From: Spirochaetaceae bacterium
GTDB lineage: Bacteria > Spirochaetota > Spirochaetia > DSM-27196 > PWMO01
DNA: 38,902 bases
Assembly (NCBI GenBank): GCA_007693945.1
Contig: RECP01000093.1
Span: 1 to 38,902 of the forward strand
Reading direction: 5' to 3'
The position numbers were made by a program, and so were the translations under genes. Shown in pieces: positions 27,687 to 36,036 of this stretch. The number at the start of each line of letters is the position of its first letter. Position 1 is the first letter of the stretch. The notes under the pieces were generated by a model. The model saw only the letters and a list, made by a program, of their open reading frames with translations, did not search any database and was not told the origin of the DNA.

Positions 27687-28935
27687 TGCGTCTCGCTTTT
27701 CCGGCGGGCACTGCTTGCCGCGCAACTATGCCGAAGAGCTGCTGATAATCGATCGTGGAAGTGGTGTGTGGCTCTATGATCGCGGCGGAAACCGTTATCT
27801 TGACATGGGTTCGGGGATTGCCGTCAACGCACTGGGCTACGGCCGTGAGGATCTGGCCGAAATCGCGTCAGCGCAGATGCGCAAGGTGATACACGTATCC
27901 AATCTCTACACGACCGAACCCACGCTGCAGCTGGCACGCCACCTGGCCGATGCCCAAATCGGTGCATGGAATCCTGATTTTGGGGCGGTGCACTTCGGCA
28001 ACAGCGGCGCAGAGGCCAACGAGGCAGCAATCAAGTACGCGCGTGTCTATGCGCAACGCACACACGGCCCGCAGAAGCACAAGCTGCTCGGCTTTCACAA
28101 CGGGTTTCACGGCCGCACGCTGGGGGCGCTTTCACTTACCTATACCCCCAAATACCGGACCCCATTCGAGCCGCTGCTGCCCGGATGCGTCTTTGCGCCG
28201 TTCAACGACGGCGCTGCGCTGGAAGCCGCTCTGGATGACAGTTTTGCCGGCGTCATAGTCGAGGTTGTTCAGGGAGAAGGCGGGCTGGCGTGTATGACGC
28301 CGCAGTTCGCCGAGTCGCTGAACCGGCTGTGCCGCAAACACAAGGTGCTGCTGATCGCCGACGAGGTGCAGACGGGGCTTGGACGGACGGGGAACCTTTT
28401 CGGAAGTGAAGCCGTTGGGCTGCATCCGGACATTGTCTCGCTGTCCAAGCCGCTCGGCGGAGGTCTTCCGCTGTCTGCCACCCTGATCAACCGGCGCATC
28501 AACGACGTGCTGGAAATCGGCGACCACGGGACCACCTTCGGCGGTGGACCGGTGACCGCCGCAGTGGCACTGCGGGTGTGGCAAATAATCGCCGACCCGG
28601 CCTTCCTGGTCGACGTCCGGCACCGCGCTTCGCATCTCGAGCATTGCCTGCGCGAACTGGCGCGGCGATTCGACTTCACCGGTCAACCGTGCGGCATGGG
28701 TCTGCTGCGCGGCCTGCCGGTTCAGGCTGCGGAACGGCGACTGCCGGACGTCATGACCGCCATCCTGACTGCGGCGCGCGACCGTGGACTGCTGCTCCTG
28801 CGCTCGGGCTCGAACGTGATCCGCATCGCACCACCGCTGGTAATCTCGGAGCGTGAGATCGATGAGGGCTGCGCAATCCTCGAGTCGTCCCTGAGAGCGG
28901 TCGCGACGCAATTCAAAGGAGAACTTCATGAGTGA
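27679..28935 (+). CDS. argD: acetylornithine aminotransferase
   Basis: 418 aa, fold-type I PLP enzyme that converts N-acetylglutamate semialdehyde to N-acetylornithine. Visible landmarks are FGNSGAEANEAAIKYAR near 106-122 (phosphate-binding), GFHGRTLGAL near 142, the cofactor aspartate in LLIADEVQTGLGRTG, and the Schiff-base lysine K257 in LSKPLGGG. The close homologues 4-aminobutyrate and ornithine transaminases are possible in principle, but the position between argB and argG settles the role. It overlaps both neighbours by 8 nt. Confidence 0.94.
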   Translation: MTDASRFSGGHCLPRNYAEELLIIDRGSGVWLYDRGGNRYLDMGSGIAVNALGYGREDLAEIASAQMRKVIHVSNLYTTEPTLQLARHLADAQIGAWNPDFGAVHFGNSGAEANEAAIKYARVYAQRTHGPQKHKLLGFHNGFHGRTLGALSLTYTPKYRTPFEPLLPGCVFAPFNDGAALEAALDDSFAGVIVEVVQGEGGLACMTPQFAESLNRLCRKHKVLLIADEVQTGLGRTGNLFGSEAVGLHPDIVSLSKPLGGGLPLSATLINRRINDVLEIGDHGTTFGGGPVTAAVALRVWQIIADPAFLVDVRHRASHLEHCLRELARRFDFTGQPCGMGLLRGLPVQAAERRLPDVMTAILTAARDRGLLLLRSGSNVIRIAPPLVISEREIDEGCAILESSLRAVATQFKGELHE

Positions 28936-30199
28936 TCAAGGAATCAAGAAGATTGTGCTGGCCTACTCGGGTGGACTCGATACCTCGATTATCATCCCCT
29001 GGCTGCGTGAGAACTACAACAATGCTGAGGTCATCGGGGTGTGTACCAATGTCGGTCAGGATGAAGACTGGGACGGCATGCAGCAGAAAGCACTGGCCTC
29101 AGGCGCTTCCCGGTTGCACATCATCGACTGCCGCGAGGAGTTCGTGCGCGATTTTCTGTTTCCAATGCTGCGCGCCGGAGCGGTCTACGAGGGTAAGTAC
29201 CTGCTTGGGACTTCAATCGCACGGCCGCTGCAGGCCAGGCACCAGGTGAAGGTGGCCATCGCCGAAGGGGCCGACGCCGTAGCACACGGCTGTACCGGCA
29301 AGGGCAACGATCAGGTGCGGTTCGAGCTTGCCTACAAGGCACTCGGTCCACACCTGCACGTGATTGCGCCATGGCGCATGTGGCATATCCGCTCGCGTCA
29401 GCAGGCAATTGAATACGCGCGCGCGCACGGCATACCGCTGGGCAACATCTCCGAGAAGAACATCTATTCGCGCGACTGGAATCTGTGGCATATGAGCCAT
29501 GAGGGAGGTGAGCTCGAGAACACCTGGAATCGCCCGGTCGAGGAGATGTACCTGCTGACCAAATCGCCGCAGCAGGCGCCCGACAGCGAGACCGAGGTGG
29601 TTATCGACTTCGAGCAGGGCATGCCGGTGGCGGTCGACGGCGAACGTCTCGACCCGCTGCCGCTGCTCGAGCGCCTCAACAAGCTGGGTGCCGAGAACGG
29701 CGTAGGAAGAGTTGACGTGGTAGAGACCAGGCTTGTCGGCATGAAGAGCCGCGGCGTCTACGAGACCCCCGGCGGCACGATACTCAACGTTGCACTGCGC
29801 GAGCTCGAAATGATCACCATGGATTTCGAGACCCTTGCAATGAAGAACACCATGGCGCTCAAGTACGCCGATATCGTCTACGCCGGCAAATGGTTCACCC
29901 ACTTCCGGGAGACGATGGACGCCTACATGAAGAAGGCAACCCAATACGCGACCGGAAGTGTGCGCATCACGCTGTACAAGGGTAACGCCATCGTAACCGG
30001 GCGCAAGTCGGACTATTCGCTCTACCTGGAAGACCTGGCTTCCTTCGGGGAGTCAGGCTATGACCACAGCGACGCCACCGGCTTCATCAAACTCTACGGT
30101 CTGGCAACCGGTGTCGGAGCGATCGTGCATCGTAACGTGGACTCTGATGACGGACCGGCTCGCGAAATGAGGGAAATGGCTGGCTTCCACGAAAAATGA
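28928..30199 (+). CDS. argG: argininosuccinate synthase
   Basis: 423 aa. It joins citrulline and aspartate using ATP. The PP-loop AYSGGLDTS lies at 12-20; GCTGKGNDQVRFE near 122, the EYARAHGIPL segment and SRDWNLWHMSHEGGELE near 178-194 are all family signatures. The start overlaps the argD end by 8 nt and has AGGAG about 6 nt upstream. The final step, argH, and the carbamoylation step, argF, are not in this window. The stop codon overlaps the ATG of a sensor kinase gene. Confidence 0.97.
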   Translation: MSDQGIKKIVLAYSGGLDTSIIIPWLRENYNNAEVIGVCTNVGQDEDWDGMQQKALASGASRLHIIDCREEFVRDFLFPMLRAGAVYEGKYLLGTSIARPLQARHQVKVAIAEGADAVAHGCTGKGNDQVRFELAYKALGPHLHVIAPWRMWHIRSRQQAIEYARAHGIPLGNISEKNIYSRDWNLWHMSHEGGELENTWNRPVEEMYLLTKSPQQAPDSETEVVIDFEQGMPVAVDGERLDPLPLLERLNKLGAENGVGRVDVVETRLVGMKSRGVYETPGGTILNVALRELEMITMDFETLAMKNTMALKYADIVYAGKWFTHFRETMDAYMKKATQYATGSVRITLYKGNAIVTGRKSDYSLYLEDLASFGESGYDHSDATGFIKLYGLATGVGAIVHRNVDSDDGPAREMREMAGFHEK

Positions 30200-32073
30200 T
30201 GCCGAAGCCGCTGCGCGCTGCAGTCCTGCGCCCCTATCAGGCGGCAGATCTCGAGACACGGCTGCGAATGAGTCACCTCTATACGTACAACATCGCCGCG
30301 TTCGGGGTGCTTCTCTTGTTTGCCTGGTCACGCTTCACCGGTCCGATTGACCCGTACTTGATCGGCGGTGACCTTGTCGTACTTTCGATCCCGCTGATGT
30401 CGCTGGCACTGATCTACCACGGCCAACCCGTGGCGGCGTCGACGACGGTGCTGCTTGTGCTGCTGGCGGGGTTCGTTCATACCGTGCTGGCGTACGGAGT
30501 ACCGCCGCGCCCCGAAGACATCGGCACTTTTGGACTGGCGCTGCTGCTGCTGACTGTCGCCGGCCTGACGGCGACGCTGCTGGGAACGCTGACTCGCGCA
30601 CTGGTGGCCGACGTCCGGCAGGCCGAACGCACCAAGCTGGAGCATAGTCTGCTGTTTCAGACAGCGCTACTCGACACGGTCCCCAATCCGCTGTTTTTCA
30701 AGAGTCCCGACGGTGTGTTTGTCGACTGCAACGAGGCGTTCGCCGAGTACACCGGTAGACCGAAAACCGAGATCCGCGGGCAGCGGGCCGAACGGTTGCT
30801 GCACGCCGAAGGCTATCAGCAGCAGGTGCGGCTCGATCAGCAGGTACTCTCGGATGGTCGTCGACGCAGCCGGGAGTGCCTTTTCCATCATGCCGACGGC
30901 AGTCTGCGCGATATCGTGATCGCCGCTGCACCGCTCGGCGAACCCGGCGTGGGATTCGGGGGAATAGTGGGCGTGATCACCGACATCAGCCGCCACAAGA
31001 TGCTGGAGTCACAACTGATGCTGGCCAAGGAGGTTGCCGACAAGGCAAACCGCGCCAAAGGGCGCTTCCTGGCCCGGATGAGTCACGACCTCAAGACACC
31101 GTTGCACGGCATCCTGGGGTACAGTAGTGTACTGCTGCTTGACCGGCACCTTGCGCCCGACCTGCGTACCAGGATCGAGGCAATCCGCAGCAACGGAAAC
31201 CAACTGGCGGCGCTTGTGGACGACATCCTGGTGTTCTCGCGGCTGGAAGCAGGAAAGATCGTATTGAAGCTGCGCACATTCTCGGTGAGTCAGTTCATAC
31301 ACGAAATAGTCGAGAATACCGGGCTCGCCTGCGCTCGCAAGGGCATCTCCTTCTATCACCGGATCGAACACGGTGTGCCTGACCTCCTGATAGCTGATTG
31401 CGATCGTTTACGCCAGGTGCTGTACAACCTGCTGATGAATGGGGTAAAGTTTACCGATAAGGGCTCGCTGTGGCTGCGGGTCGAGGACGCCGGAGCGCAG
31501 GCCGAACACGCGCTGGTAAGGTTCGTGGTCAGCGATACCGGGATCGGAATCCCGGAGACGATGCACCAGGCGATCTTCTCGGCGTTTGAGCGCGTGAAGC
31601 ATCCGTACCACGAAGCACCGAGGAGCGGGCTGGGACTGGCGATATCAAAGGATCTGCTGGCACTGATGGACAGCAAGATCGAGTTGCAGAGTCGTCCCGG
31701 AAGCGGCAGCACGTTCCACTTCACGCTGTGCCTCAAACGCGCCGGAACCGCCACTGAGCGCCTGCGTCCGGCGGCGCAGGCCGCCGGTAGCGTCGCCGGC
31801 ACCGGATCAGGGGGCTATCTTCCCCCGCCGCCGGAAGCCATGCTGCGTTTCCGCGCGCACGCCGAGCGCGGCAACGTTCGTGAAATGCGCGGTGAACTGG
31901 CGCGCCTGCGCCGTCGCCTGCCTGGTTATGTTCCGTATTTCGACCATCTCGGAGGTCTGCTCGAAGGCTTTCACATAGACAGGGTTCGCAAACTGCTTGA
32001 GGAGCTCGATGCCCGTACCGCCGCCGATTCACAACGTAACGGTCCCCAACACCACGATACTGATAATCGATGA
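30196..32073 (+). CDS. membrane sensor histidine kinase with PAS domain
   Basis: 625 aa. Four membrane helices (about 32-46, 55-75, 82-100, 111-132) form the N-terminal sensor, followed by a PAS domain (about 150-266), then HisKA with the phosphoacceptor H297 in FLARMSHDLKTPLHGILGYS and the ATPase domain: N box near 411-415, G1 DTGIG 447-451, G2 GLGLA 478-482. A C-terminal helical tail (about 545-610, FRAHAERGNVREMRGELARL) resembles the ends of hybrid kinases that have lost their receiver. It overlaps argG as ATGA and the next gene by 65 nt, so expression should follow the arg operon. The ligand is unknown. Confidence 0.93.
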   Translation: MMPKPLRAAVLRPYQAADLETRLRMSHLYTYNIAAFGVLLLFAWSRFTGPIDPYLIGGDLVVLSIPLMSLALIYHGQPVAASTTVLLVLLAGFVHTVLAYGVPPRPEDIGTFGLALLLLTVAGLTATLLGTLTRALVADVRQAERTKLEHSLLFQTALLDTVPNPLFFKSPDGVFVDCNEAFAEYTGRPKTEIRGQRAERLLHAEGYQQQVRLDQQVLSDGRRRSRECLFHHADGSLRDIVIAAAPLGEPGVGFGGIVGVITDISRHKMLESQLMLAKEVADKANRAKGRFLARMSHDLKTPLHGILGYSSVLLLDRHLAPDLRTRIEAIRSNGNQLAALVDDILVFSRLEAGKIVLKLRTFSVSQFIHEIVENTGLACARKGISFYHRIEHGVPDLLIADCDRLRQVLYNLLMNGVKFTDKGSLWLRVEDAGAQAEHALVRFVVSDTGIGIPETMHQAIFSAFERVKHPYHEAPRSGLGLAISKDLLALMDSKIELQSRPGSGSTFHFTLCLKRAGTATERLRPAAQAAGSVAGTGSGGYLPPPPEAMLRFRAHAERGNVREMRGELARLRRRLPGYVPYFDHLGGLLEGFHIDRVRKLLEELDARTAADSQRNGPQHHDTDNR

Positions 32074-33166
32074 CACACCGACCAACATCGCGGTGCTGTT
32101 TGAGTATCTGAACGCGCTTGATATGACCGTCCTTGTTACGCAGGACGGTGTCAGCGGCATCCGCCTCGCAGAGCAGGAACAGCCCGACGTTATTCTGCTC
32201 GACGTGATGATGCCGCAACTGGACGGCTTTGAGACCTGCAGACGGCTGAAAGCTCTTGATGCCACCCGTGATATTCCGGTGCTCTTCATGACGGCGTTGA
32301 CCGACACCGTCAATAAGATTCACGGATTCGAACTTGGAGCCGTAGACTACATCACCAAACCGATCGAGCAGGAGGAGGTGGTGGCGCGCATCAATGCCCA
32401 CGTAACCATCGCCCGGCAGCAGAAGCGTATGCTGCGCTTCTTCTCGATCCTGGCCCACGAACTACGTTCTCCGTTCAGCTCCCTGGTGCACATGACCGCG
32501 ACGGTCGCTGCAAACGCAGCCGACTGGGAGCGTGAACAACTCGTCGAACGCATCGACGCCATCCACCAGACGTGTAGCAACATCTACCGTCTGACCGACA
32601 ATCTGTTGACCTGGGCACGGCTGCAGCAGCACCGCGAAACCGTCGAACGCGAGGAAATCTCGCTGCGTGAGATCGTCATGGAGACTCTGGTAGTCTGCCA
32701 TGAGCATGCGGAAGAGAAGCTCATCACCCTTAGCCACCGCGTGGATACCGATCTGCGAGTCCTGTGCGATCGCAATATGCTGCTGACCGTACTGCGCAAC
32801 CTGGTAACCAATGCGCTGAAATTCACTCACAAGGGCGGATCGGTTCATCTCACCGCGGACGCGGCAGAACGGTCGCCAGGCGACGCGGACCGGCAGCACG
32901 TATTTCTTCGAATCCGGGATTCGGGTATCGGCATTGCGAATGCGGTCCTGCCGCTGCTGTTCCAGCTCGATACCAAGATACACACAGTCGGAACGAACGG
33001 CGAGCAGGGAACCGGCCTCGGCCTGATTCTGTGCCGGGAGATGCTGCAGCAGAACGGTGGCGAATTGACGATCGAAAGCGAGGAAGGCCAAGGTACCACC
33101 GTCAGCGTGCTCTTGCCATGCACCCCGCTTTCCACTCACAATCGACTACCAAGGAGCGCACGATGA
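32009..33166 (+). CDS. response regulator-histidine kinase hybrid
   Basis: 385 aa, with the domain order reversed from the usual hybrid. A receiver domain (about 14-132) has acidic pocket IIDDTP, phosphoacceptor D65 in VILLDVMMPQLDG, FMTA, and K117 in YITKPI. Then HisKA with H150 in FSILAHELRSPFSSL, and an ATPase domain with NLVTNALKFTHKGG, RDSGIGI and GTGLGLILC. No DNA-binding or enzymatic output is present. The ATG at 32009 has GAGGAG four bases upstream and lies within the previous gene; the stop overlaps pgi as ATGA. It likely receives phosphate from the neighbouring kinase and passes it on. Confidence 0.92.
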   Translation: MPVPPPIHNVTVPNTTILIIDDTPTNIAVLFEYLNALDMTVLVTQDGVSGIRLAEQEQPDVILLDVMMPQLDGFETCRRLKALDATRDIPVLFMTALTDTVNKIHGFELGAVDYITKPIEQEEVVARINAHVTIARQQKRMLRFFSILAHELRSPFSSLVHMTATVAANAADWEREQLVERIDAIHQTCSNIYRLTDNLLTWARLQQHRETVEREEISLREIVMETLVVCHEHAEEKLITLSHRVDTDLRVLCDRNMLLTVLRNLVTNALKFTHKGGSVHLTADAAERSPGDADRQHVFLRIRDSGIGIANAVLPLLFQLDTKIHTVGTNGEQGTGLGLILCREMLQQNGGELTIESEEGQGTTVSVLLPCTPLSTHNRLPRSAR

Positions 33167-34746
33167 ACGGCATAACATGGATAAACCTGACCCGAACCCG
33201 GTCATTCGGCAAACTGCAACAGATCGCGAAGCCCGGCAAGCGGGCGGTCGAGAGCTCAGCGGTCGCCGAACAGCAGATTGCAGTCACCGATCAGCTGTAC
33301 TACAACTATGCTGCCAAGGGCATCACTGCCGAGGTGGAAGAGACCTTGATTGCTCTGGCCGCGGAACAGCAGTGCATTGCCAAGTATCAAGCGCTTGCGG
33401 CAGGCGAACCGGTCAACACCGGCGAACAGCGCATGGTGCTGCACCACCTGACCAGGGGCCGCCTGGTGGACGAGATGCAAAGCGGGACCGAAGGCCTCGA
33501 ACAGTCCTACCGGGATCAGCACCGACGCCTGGCGCAGTTTGCAGCGGCAGTCCACGAGGGCCACATCAAGGGCTCGACCGGCAGGCGGTTTGACACGGTT
33601 GTGCAGATAGGCATTGGCGGATCAGATCTGGGGCCGCGTTCGATTTACCTCGGCCTCAGGAACTATGCGGCCCGGACCGCCGCCGGCTTGAAGATGCGGG
33701 CCCATTTCATCTCCAATGTAGACCCTGACGATGCCGCCGAAGTGGTATCACAGGTTGATCCGGAACGCACGCTGTTCATCCTGGTCTCCAAGAGTGGTAC
33801 TACGCAGGAGACGCTCACCAATGAGGCGTTTGTAGTTGAATTGATGCGCAGAGGCAGTGCCGCGGGTCTCGACCCGCACAAGCACATGATCGCGGTAACC
33901 TCCCAGACCAGTCCGCTGGCAAAATCCAAGGCCTATCTCGACGCGTTCTTCATCGACGACTACATCGGCGGTCGCTACTCCAGCACCAGTGCGGTAGGCA
34001 GCGCAATTCTCACGCTGGCGTTTGGTGAAGAGATTGTCGGCGAGTTTCTGGCCGGCGCACATCAGGCCGATGTAGCGGCGTTGCAAAGCGATCCGCGCCG
34101 CAACGCGGCGCTCATGGATGCCCTGATCGGCGTCTACGAGCGCAATGTCCTCGGCTATCCCGCGACCGCCGTGCTACCGTACAGCCAGGCCCTGTCGCGC
34201 TTCCCGGCGCACCTGCAGCAACTCGACATGGAGAGCAACGGCAAGAGTGTCAATCGCGACGGCGACGCCATCGACTACCCGACCGGCCCGATTATCTTTG
34301 GCGAACCGGGTACCAACGGGCAGCACAGCTTCTATCAACTGCTGCACCAGGGTACCGACATCGTACCGCTGCAGTTCATTGGCTTCAGGGCCTCGCAGTT
34401 AGAGCACGATGTCACCGTTGATGGGTCAACAAGTCAGACTAAGCTCAACGCCAATCTGGCAGCACAGATAGTGGCGTTCTCGCACGGAAAGGAGGACGTC
34501 AATTCCAACCGTGCCTTTGCCGGTGGCCGCTCCTCGAGTCTGCTCCACGCGGCGCGCCTGACACCGCACACGCTGGGGGCGTTACTATCGCATTTTGAGA
34601 ACAAAGTGATGTTTCAGGGCTTTCTCTGGAATATCAACAGTTTTGACCAGGAAGGAGTGCAGTTGGGTAAAGTCCTGGCAAAACAGTTGCTGTCCGGCAA
34701 CGCCGGCGGCGCGTTGGGCGCCTACGCCGCCCTGCTCGGCGTATAA
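33163..34746 (+). CDS. pgi: glucose-6-phosphate isomerase
   Basis: 527 aa. It interconverts glucose 6-phosphate and fructose 6-phosphate. The substrate-phosphate motif ILVSKSGTTQETLTNE and the GGRYSSTSAVG loop lie in the first sugar-isomerase domain; QLDMESNGKSV and GEPGTNGQHSFYQLLHQG (catalytic Glu and His region) follow. The ATG at 33163 has AAGGAG 6 nt upstream and overlaps the kinase stop as ATGA; longer in-frame readings into the kinase gene are rejected. The last 25 nt overlap a small antiparallel gene. Confidence 0.96.
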   Translation: MNGITWINLTRTRSFGKLQQIAKPGKRAVESSAVAEQQIAVTDQLYYNYAAKGITAEVEETLIALAAEQQCIAKYQALAAGEPVNTGEQRMVLHHLTRGRLVDEMQSGTEGLEQSYRDQHRRLAQFAAAVHEGHIKGSTGRRFDTVVQIGIGGSDLGPRSIYLGLRNYAARTAAGLKMRAHFISNVDPDDAAEVVSQVDPERTLFILVSKSGTTQETLTNEAFVVELMRRGSAAGLDPHKHMIAVTSQTSPLAKSKAYLDAFFIDDYIGGRYSSTSAVGSAILTLAFGEEIVGEFLAGAHQADVAALQSDPRRNAALMDALIGVYERNVLGYPATAVLPYSQALSRFPAHLQQLDMESNGKSVNRDGDAIDYPTGPIIFGEPGTNGQHSFYQLLHQGTDIVPLQFIGFRASQLEHDVTVDGSTSQTKLNANLAAQIVAFSHGKEDVNSNRAFAGGRSSSLLHAARLTPHTLGALLSHFENKVMFQGFLWNINSFDQEGVQLGKVLAKQLLSGNAGGALGAYAALLGV

Positions 34747-34829
34747 CCGCCCGAACGGGCGAAGACCAGGTGTCCGGCCACCAGGCCCAGCACGCCGAAA
34801 ACCAACAGCCCGACAATAGTTCTGTTCAC
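34722..34829 (-). CDS. 35-aa single-pass membrane protein
   Basis: Reads MNRTIVGLLVFGVLGL, then VAGHLVFARSGGYTPSRAA: one hydrophobic helix (about 5-25) flanked by an N-terminal Arg and a C-terminal basic tail. The GTG start has a strong GGAGGA about 7 nt upstream and overlaps the lipase stop as GTGA, so it should be translated by coupling. Its 3' end overlaps the pgi coding end by 25 nt on the opposite strand. I have no family for it; the helix and the coupling are the only evidence that it is real. Confidence 0.5.
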   Translation of the reverse strand: MNRTIVGLLVFGVLGLVAGHLVFARSGGYTPSRAA

Positions 34830-35773
34830 AGCGCTTCCTCCAGCAGCCATTGTTTCACGCCGCTCAATACCTGGCGACCATTTGTCTCGTGATAGAGCTC
34901 GTGGCGCGCATCCTCGAAGAGCCGTAACGTCACGCGCTGCACACCGTGGCGACGATAGCGCGCAACGGCGCGGCGCACCCCGCGACCGAAGCCCCCTACC
35001 GGATCGACCGCTCCGGAGATCAGCAGCATCGGCAGCACAGCAGGCGTTGCCGCGGCGGCACGCTTGCCGTTGGTCCGCAGCGCTGCGCGCAGCAGATCCA
35101 CGTAGAAGCCGACCGAACACACAAAACCGCACAGCGGATCCTCAGCGTACGCGTCAACCTCCGAGGGTTCACGCGAAAGCCAGTCGAACGGGGTTCGCTG
35201 CGGCCTGAAGCGTCGACCGTAGGCACCAAAAGTGAGTCTGTGGAGTTCAACCGCGGAGGCACGCGCACCGCGAGTGGTCCGTAGTGCCAGCGCGTAGAGC
35301 AAGGCCAGCCGCCCGGCAATACCCGGATGCTTCACGGTCCCGGAGAGCACCACCGCGTGCAGCCGGGAAGCGTGATCGCCGTAGCGCTGCAGATAGTCGC
35401 GAACAACCAGAGACCCCATGCTCTGACCGAGCAGGACCAGCGGCACCGCGGGATGGTCCGCACGCAGCTGATCGATTACGCAGACCAGATCCCTGACCAG
35501 CAGCGAAAAACCGTCGCACTCGGCGACAAAGCCGAGCGAGCCCGATTCCAGCGCGTGCGGCCCGTGACCGCGTTGATCGAAGGAGTAGCTCAGCACGCCG
35601 ACTGTCGCCAGTTCGGCCGCCGTCGCCGCATAGCGTCGGGCGTGTTCAGCCATACCGTGGACAAAGATCGCGACTGCCGACGGCGGCCCATCCGCTACCG
35701 GCCGCGCCAGCCGGTAGCCCTGCAGCGAGAAACCGCCGCTGCCGGCAAAGGTCAGCTGCTCCATGCCAGTCAT
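34826..35773 (-). CDS. alpha/beta hydrolase, monoacylglycerol lipase-like
   Basis: 315 aa as drawn. Features of the Hydrolase_4 / monoglyceride lipase group: IFVHGMAEHARRYAATAAEL (oxyanion HG), YSFDQRGHGPHAL, the elbow LLGQSMGSLVVRDYLQRY with catalytic serine at about 118, the acid in LLISGAVDPVGGFG, and the histidine in FEDARHELYHE. Such enzymes hydrolyse monoacylglycerols or lysophospholipids. No ribosome site precedes ATG 35773 (or ATG 35764); a short ORF with a strong site ends 7 nt upstream, so reinitiation is possible. A TTG at 35824 would add 17 unrelated-looking residues. Confidence 0.88.
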   Translation of the reverse strand: MTGMEQLTFAGSGGFSLQGYRLARPVADGPPSAVAIFVHGMAEHARRYAATAAELATVGVLSYSFDQRGHGPHALESGSLGFVAECDGFSLLVRDLVCVIDQLRADHPAVPLVLLGQSMGSLVVRDYLQRYGDHASRLHAVVLSGTVKHPGIAGRLALLYALALRTTRGARASAVELHRLTFGAYGRRFRPQRTPFDWLSREPSEVDAYAEDPLCGFVCSVGFYVDLLRAALRTNGKRAAAATPAVLPMLLISGAVDPVGGFGRGVRRAVARYRRHGVQRVTLRLFEDARHELYHETNGRQVLSGVKQWLLEEAL

Positions 35774-35780
35774 GACCGCA

Positions 35781-35858
35781 TCAGCCCGCCGGTGGATGGG
35801 CACCGGCCGCGAAGCGCTGACCAACGGTCGAAGTAATCCCGCTCACCTCATTCTGCAT
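35781..35858 (-). CDS. possible 25-aa leader ORF before the lipase gene
   Basis: ATG 35858 has AGGAG eight bases upstream and codes for MQNEVSGITSTVGQRFAAG and six more residues before a TGA that ends 7 nt ahead of the lipase ATG, in another frame. It sits about 18 nt after the predicted transcript start. The peptide shows no run of a single amino acid that would suggest attenuation. It is either a coupling device for the lipase or a fortuitous reading frame. Confidence 0.4.
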   Translation of the reverse strand: MQNEVSGITSTVGQRFAAGAHPPAG

Positions 35859-35882
35859 GCGCCTTTCTCCTGGCTGCTGCAT

Positions 35883-35911
35883 ACTATAATGCGCCGTTGC
35901 GGCAAAAACAA
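35883..35911 (-). promoter_or_regulatory. promoter of the leader ORF and lipase
   Basis: Minus strand: -35 TTGTTT (35911-35906), 17-bp spacer, -10 TATAGT (35888-35883), a 5/6 match. The predicted start near 35876 gives a ~100-nt leader before the lipase ATG. Confidence 0.65.
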
Positions 35912-35975
35912 GATTGGAATCCGGTCGCAACTCTTGTTCCGGCCGCCTGCCGTTTCTCGGCACGCAGTATCATCC

Positions 35976-36004
35976 TTGGTGAGTGGTTGCGCATGTGTTA
36001 CAAT
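35976..36004 (+). promoter_or_regulatory. promoter of the ferredoxin-NADP oxidoreductase operon
   Basis: -35 TTGGTG (35976-35981), 17-bp spacer, -10 TACAAT (35999-36004), a 5/6 match. Predicted start near 36011; the leader carries GAGGA before the GTG start. Confidence 0.7.
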
Positions 36005-36036
36005 GCGTCATTCCATCTGCATTGAGGACGGCCTGC

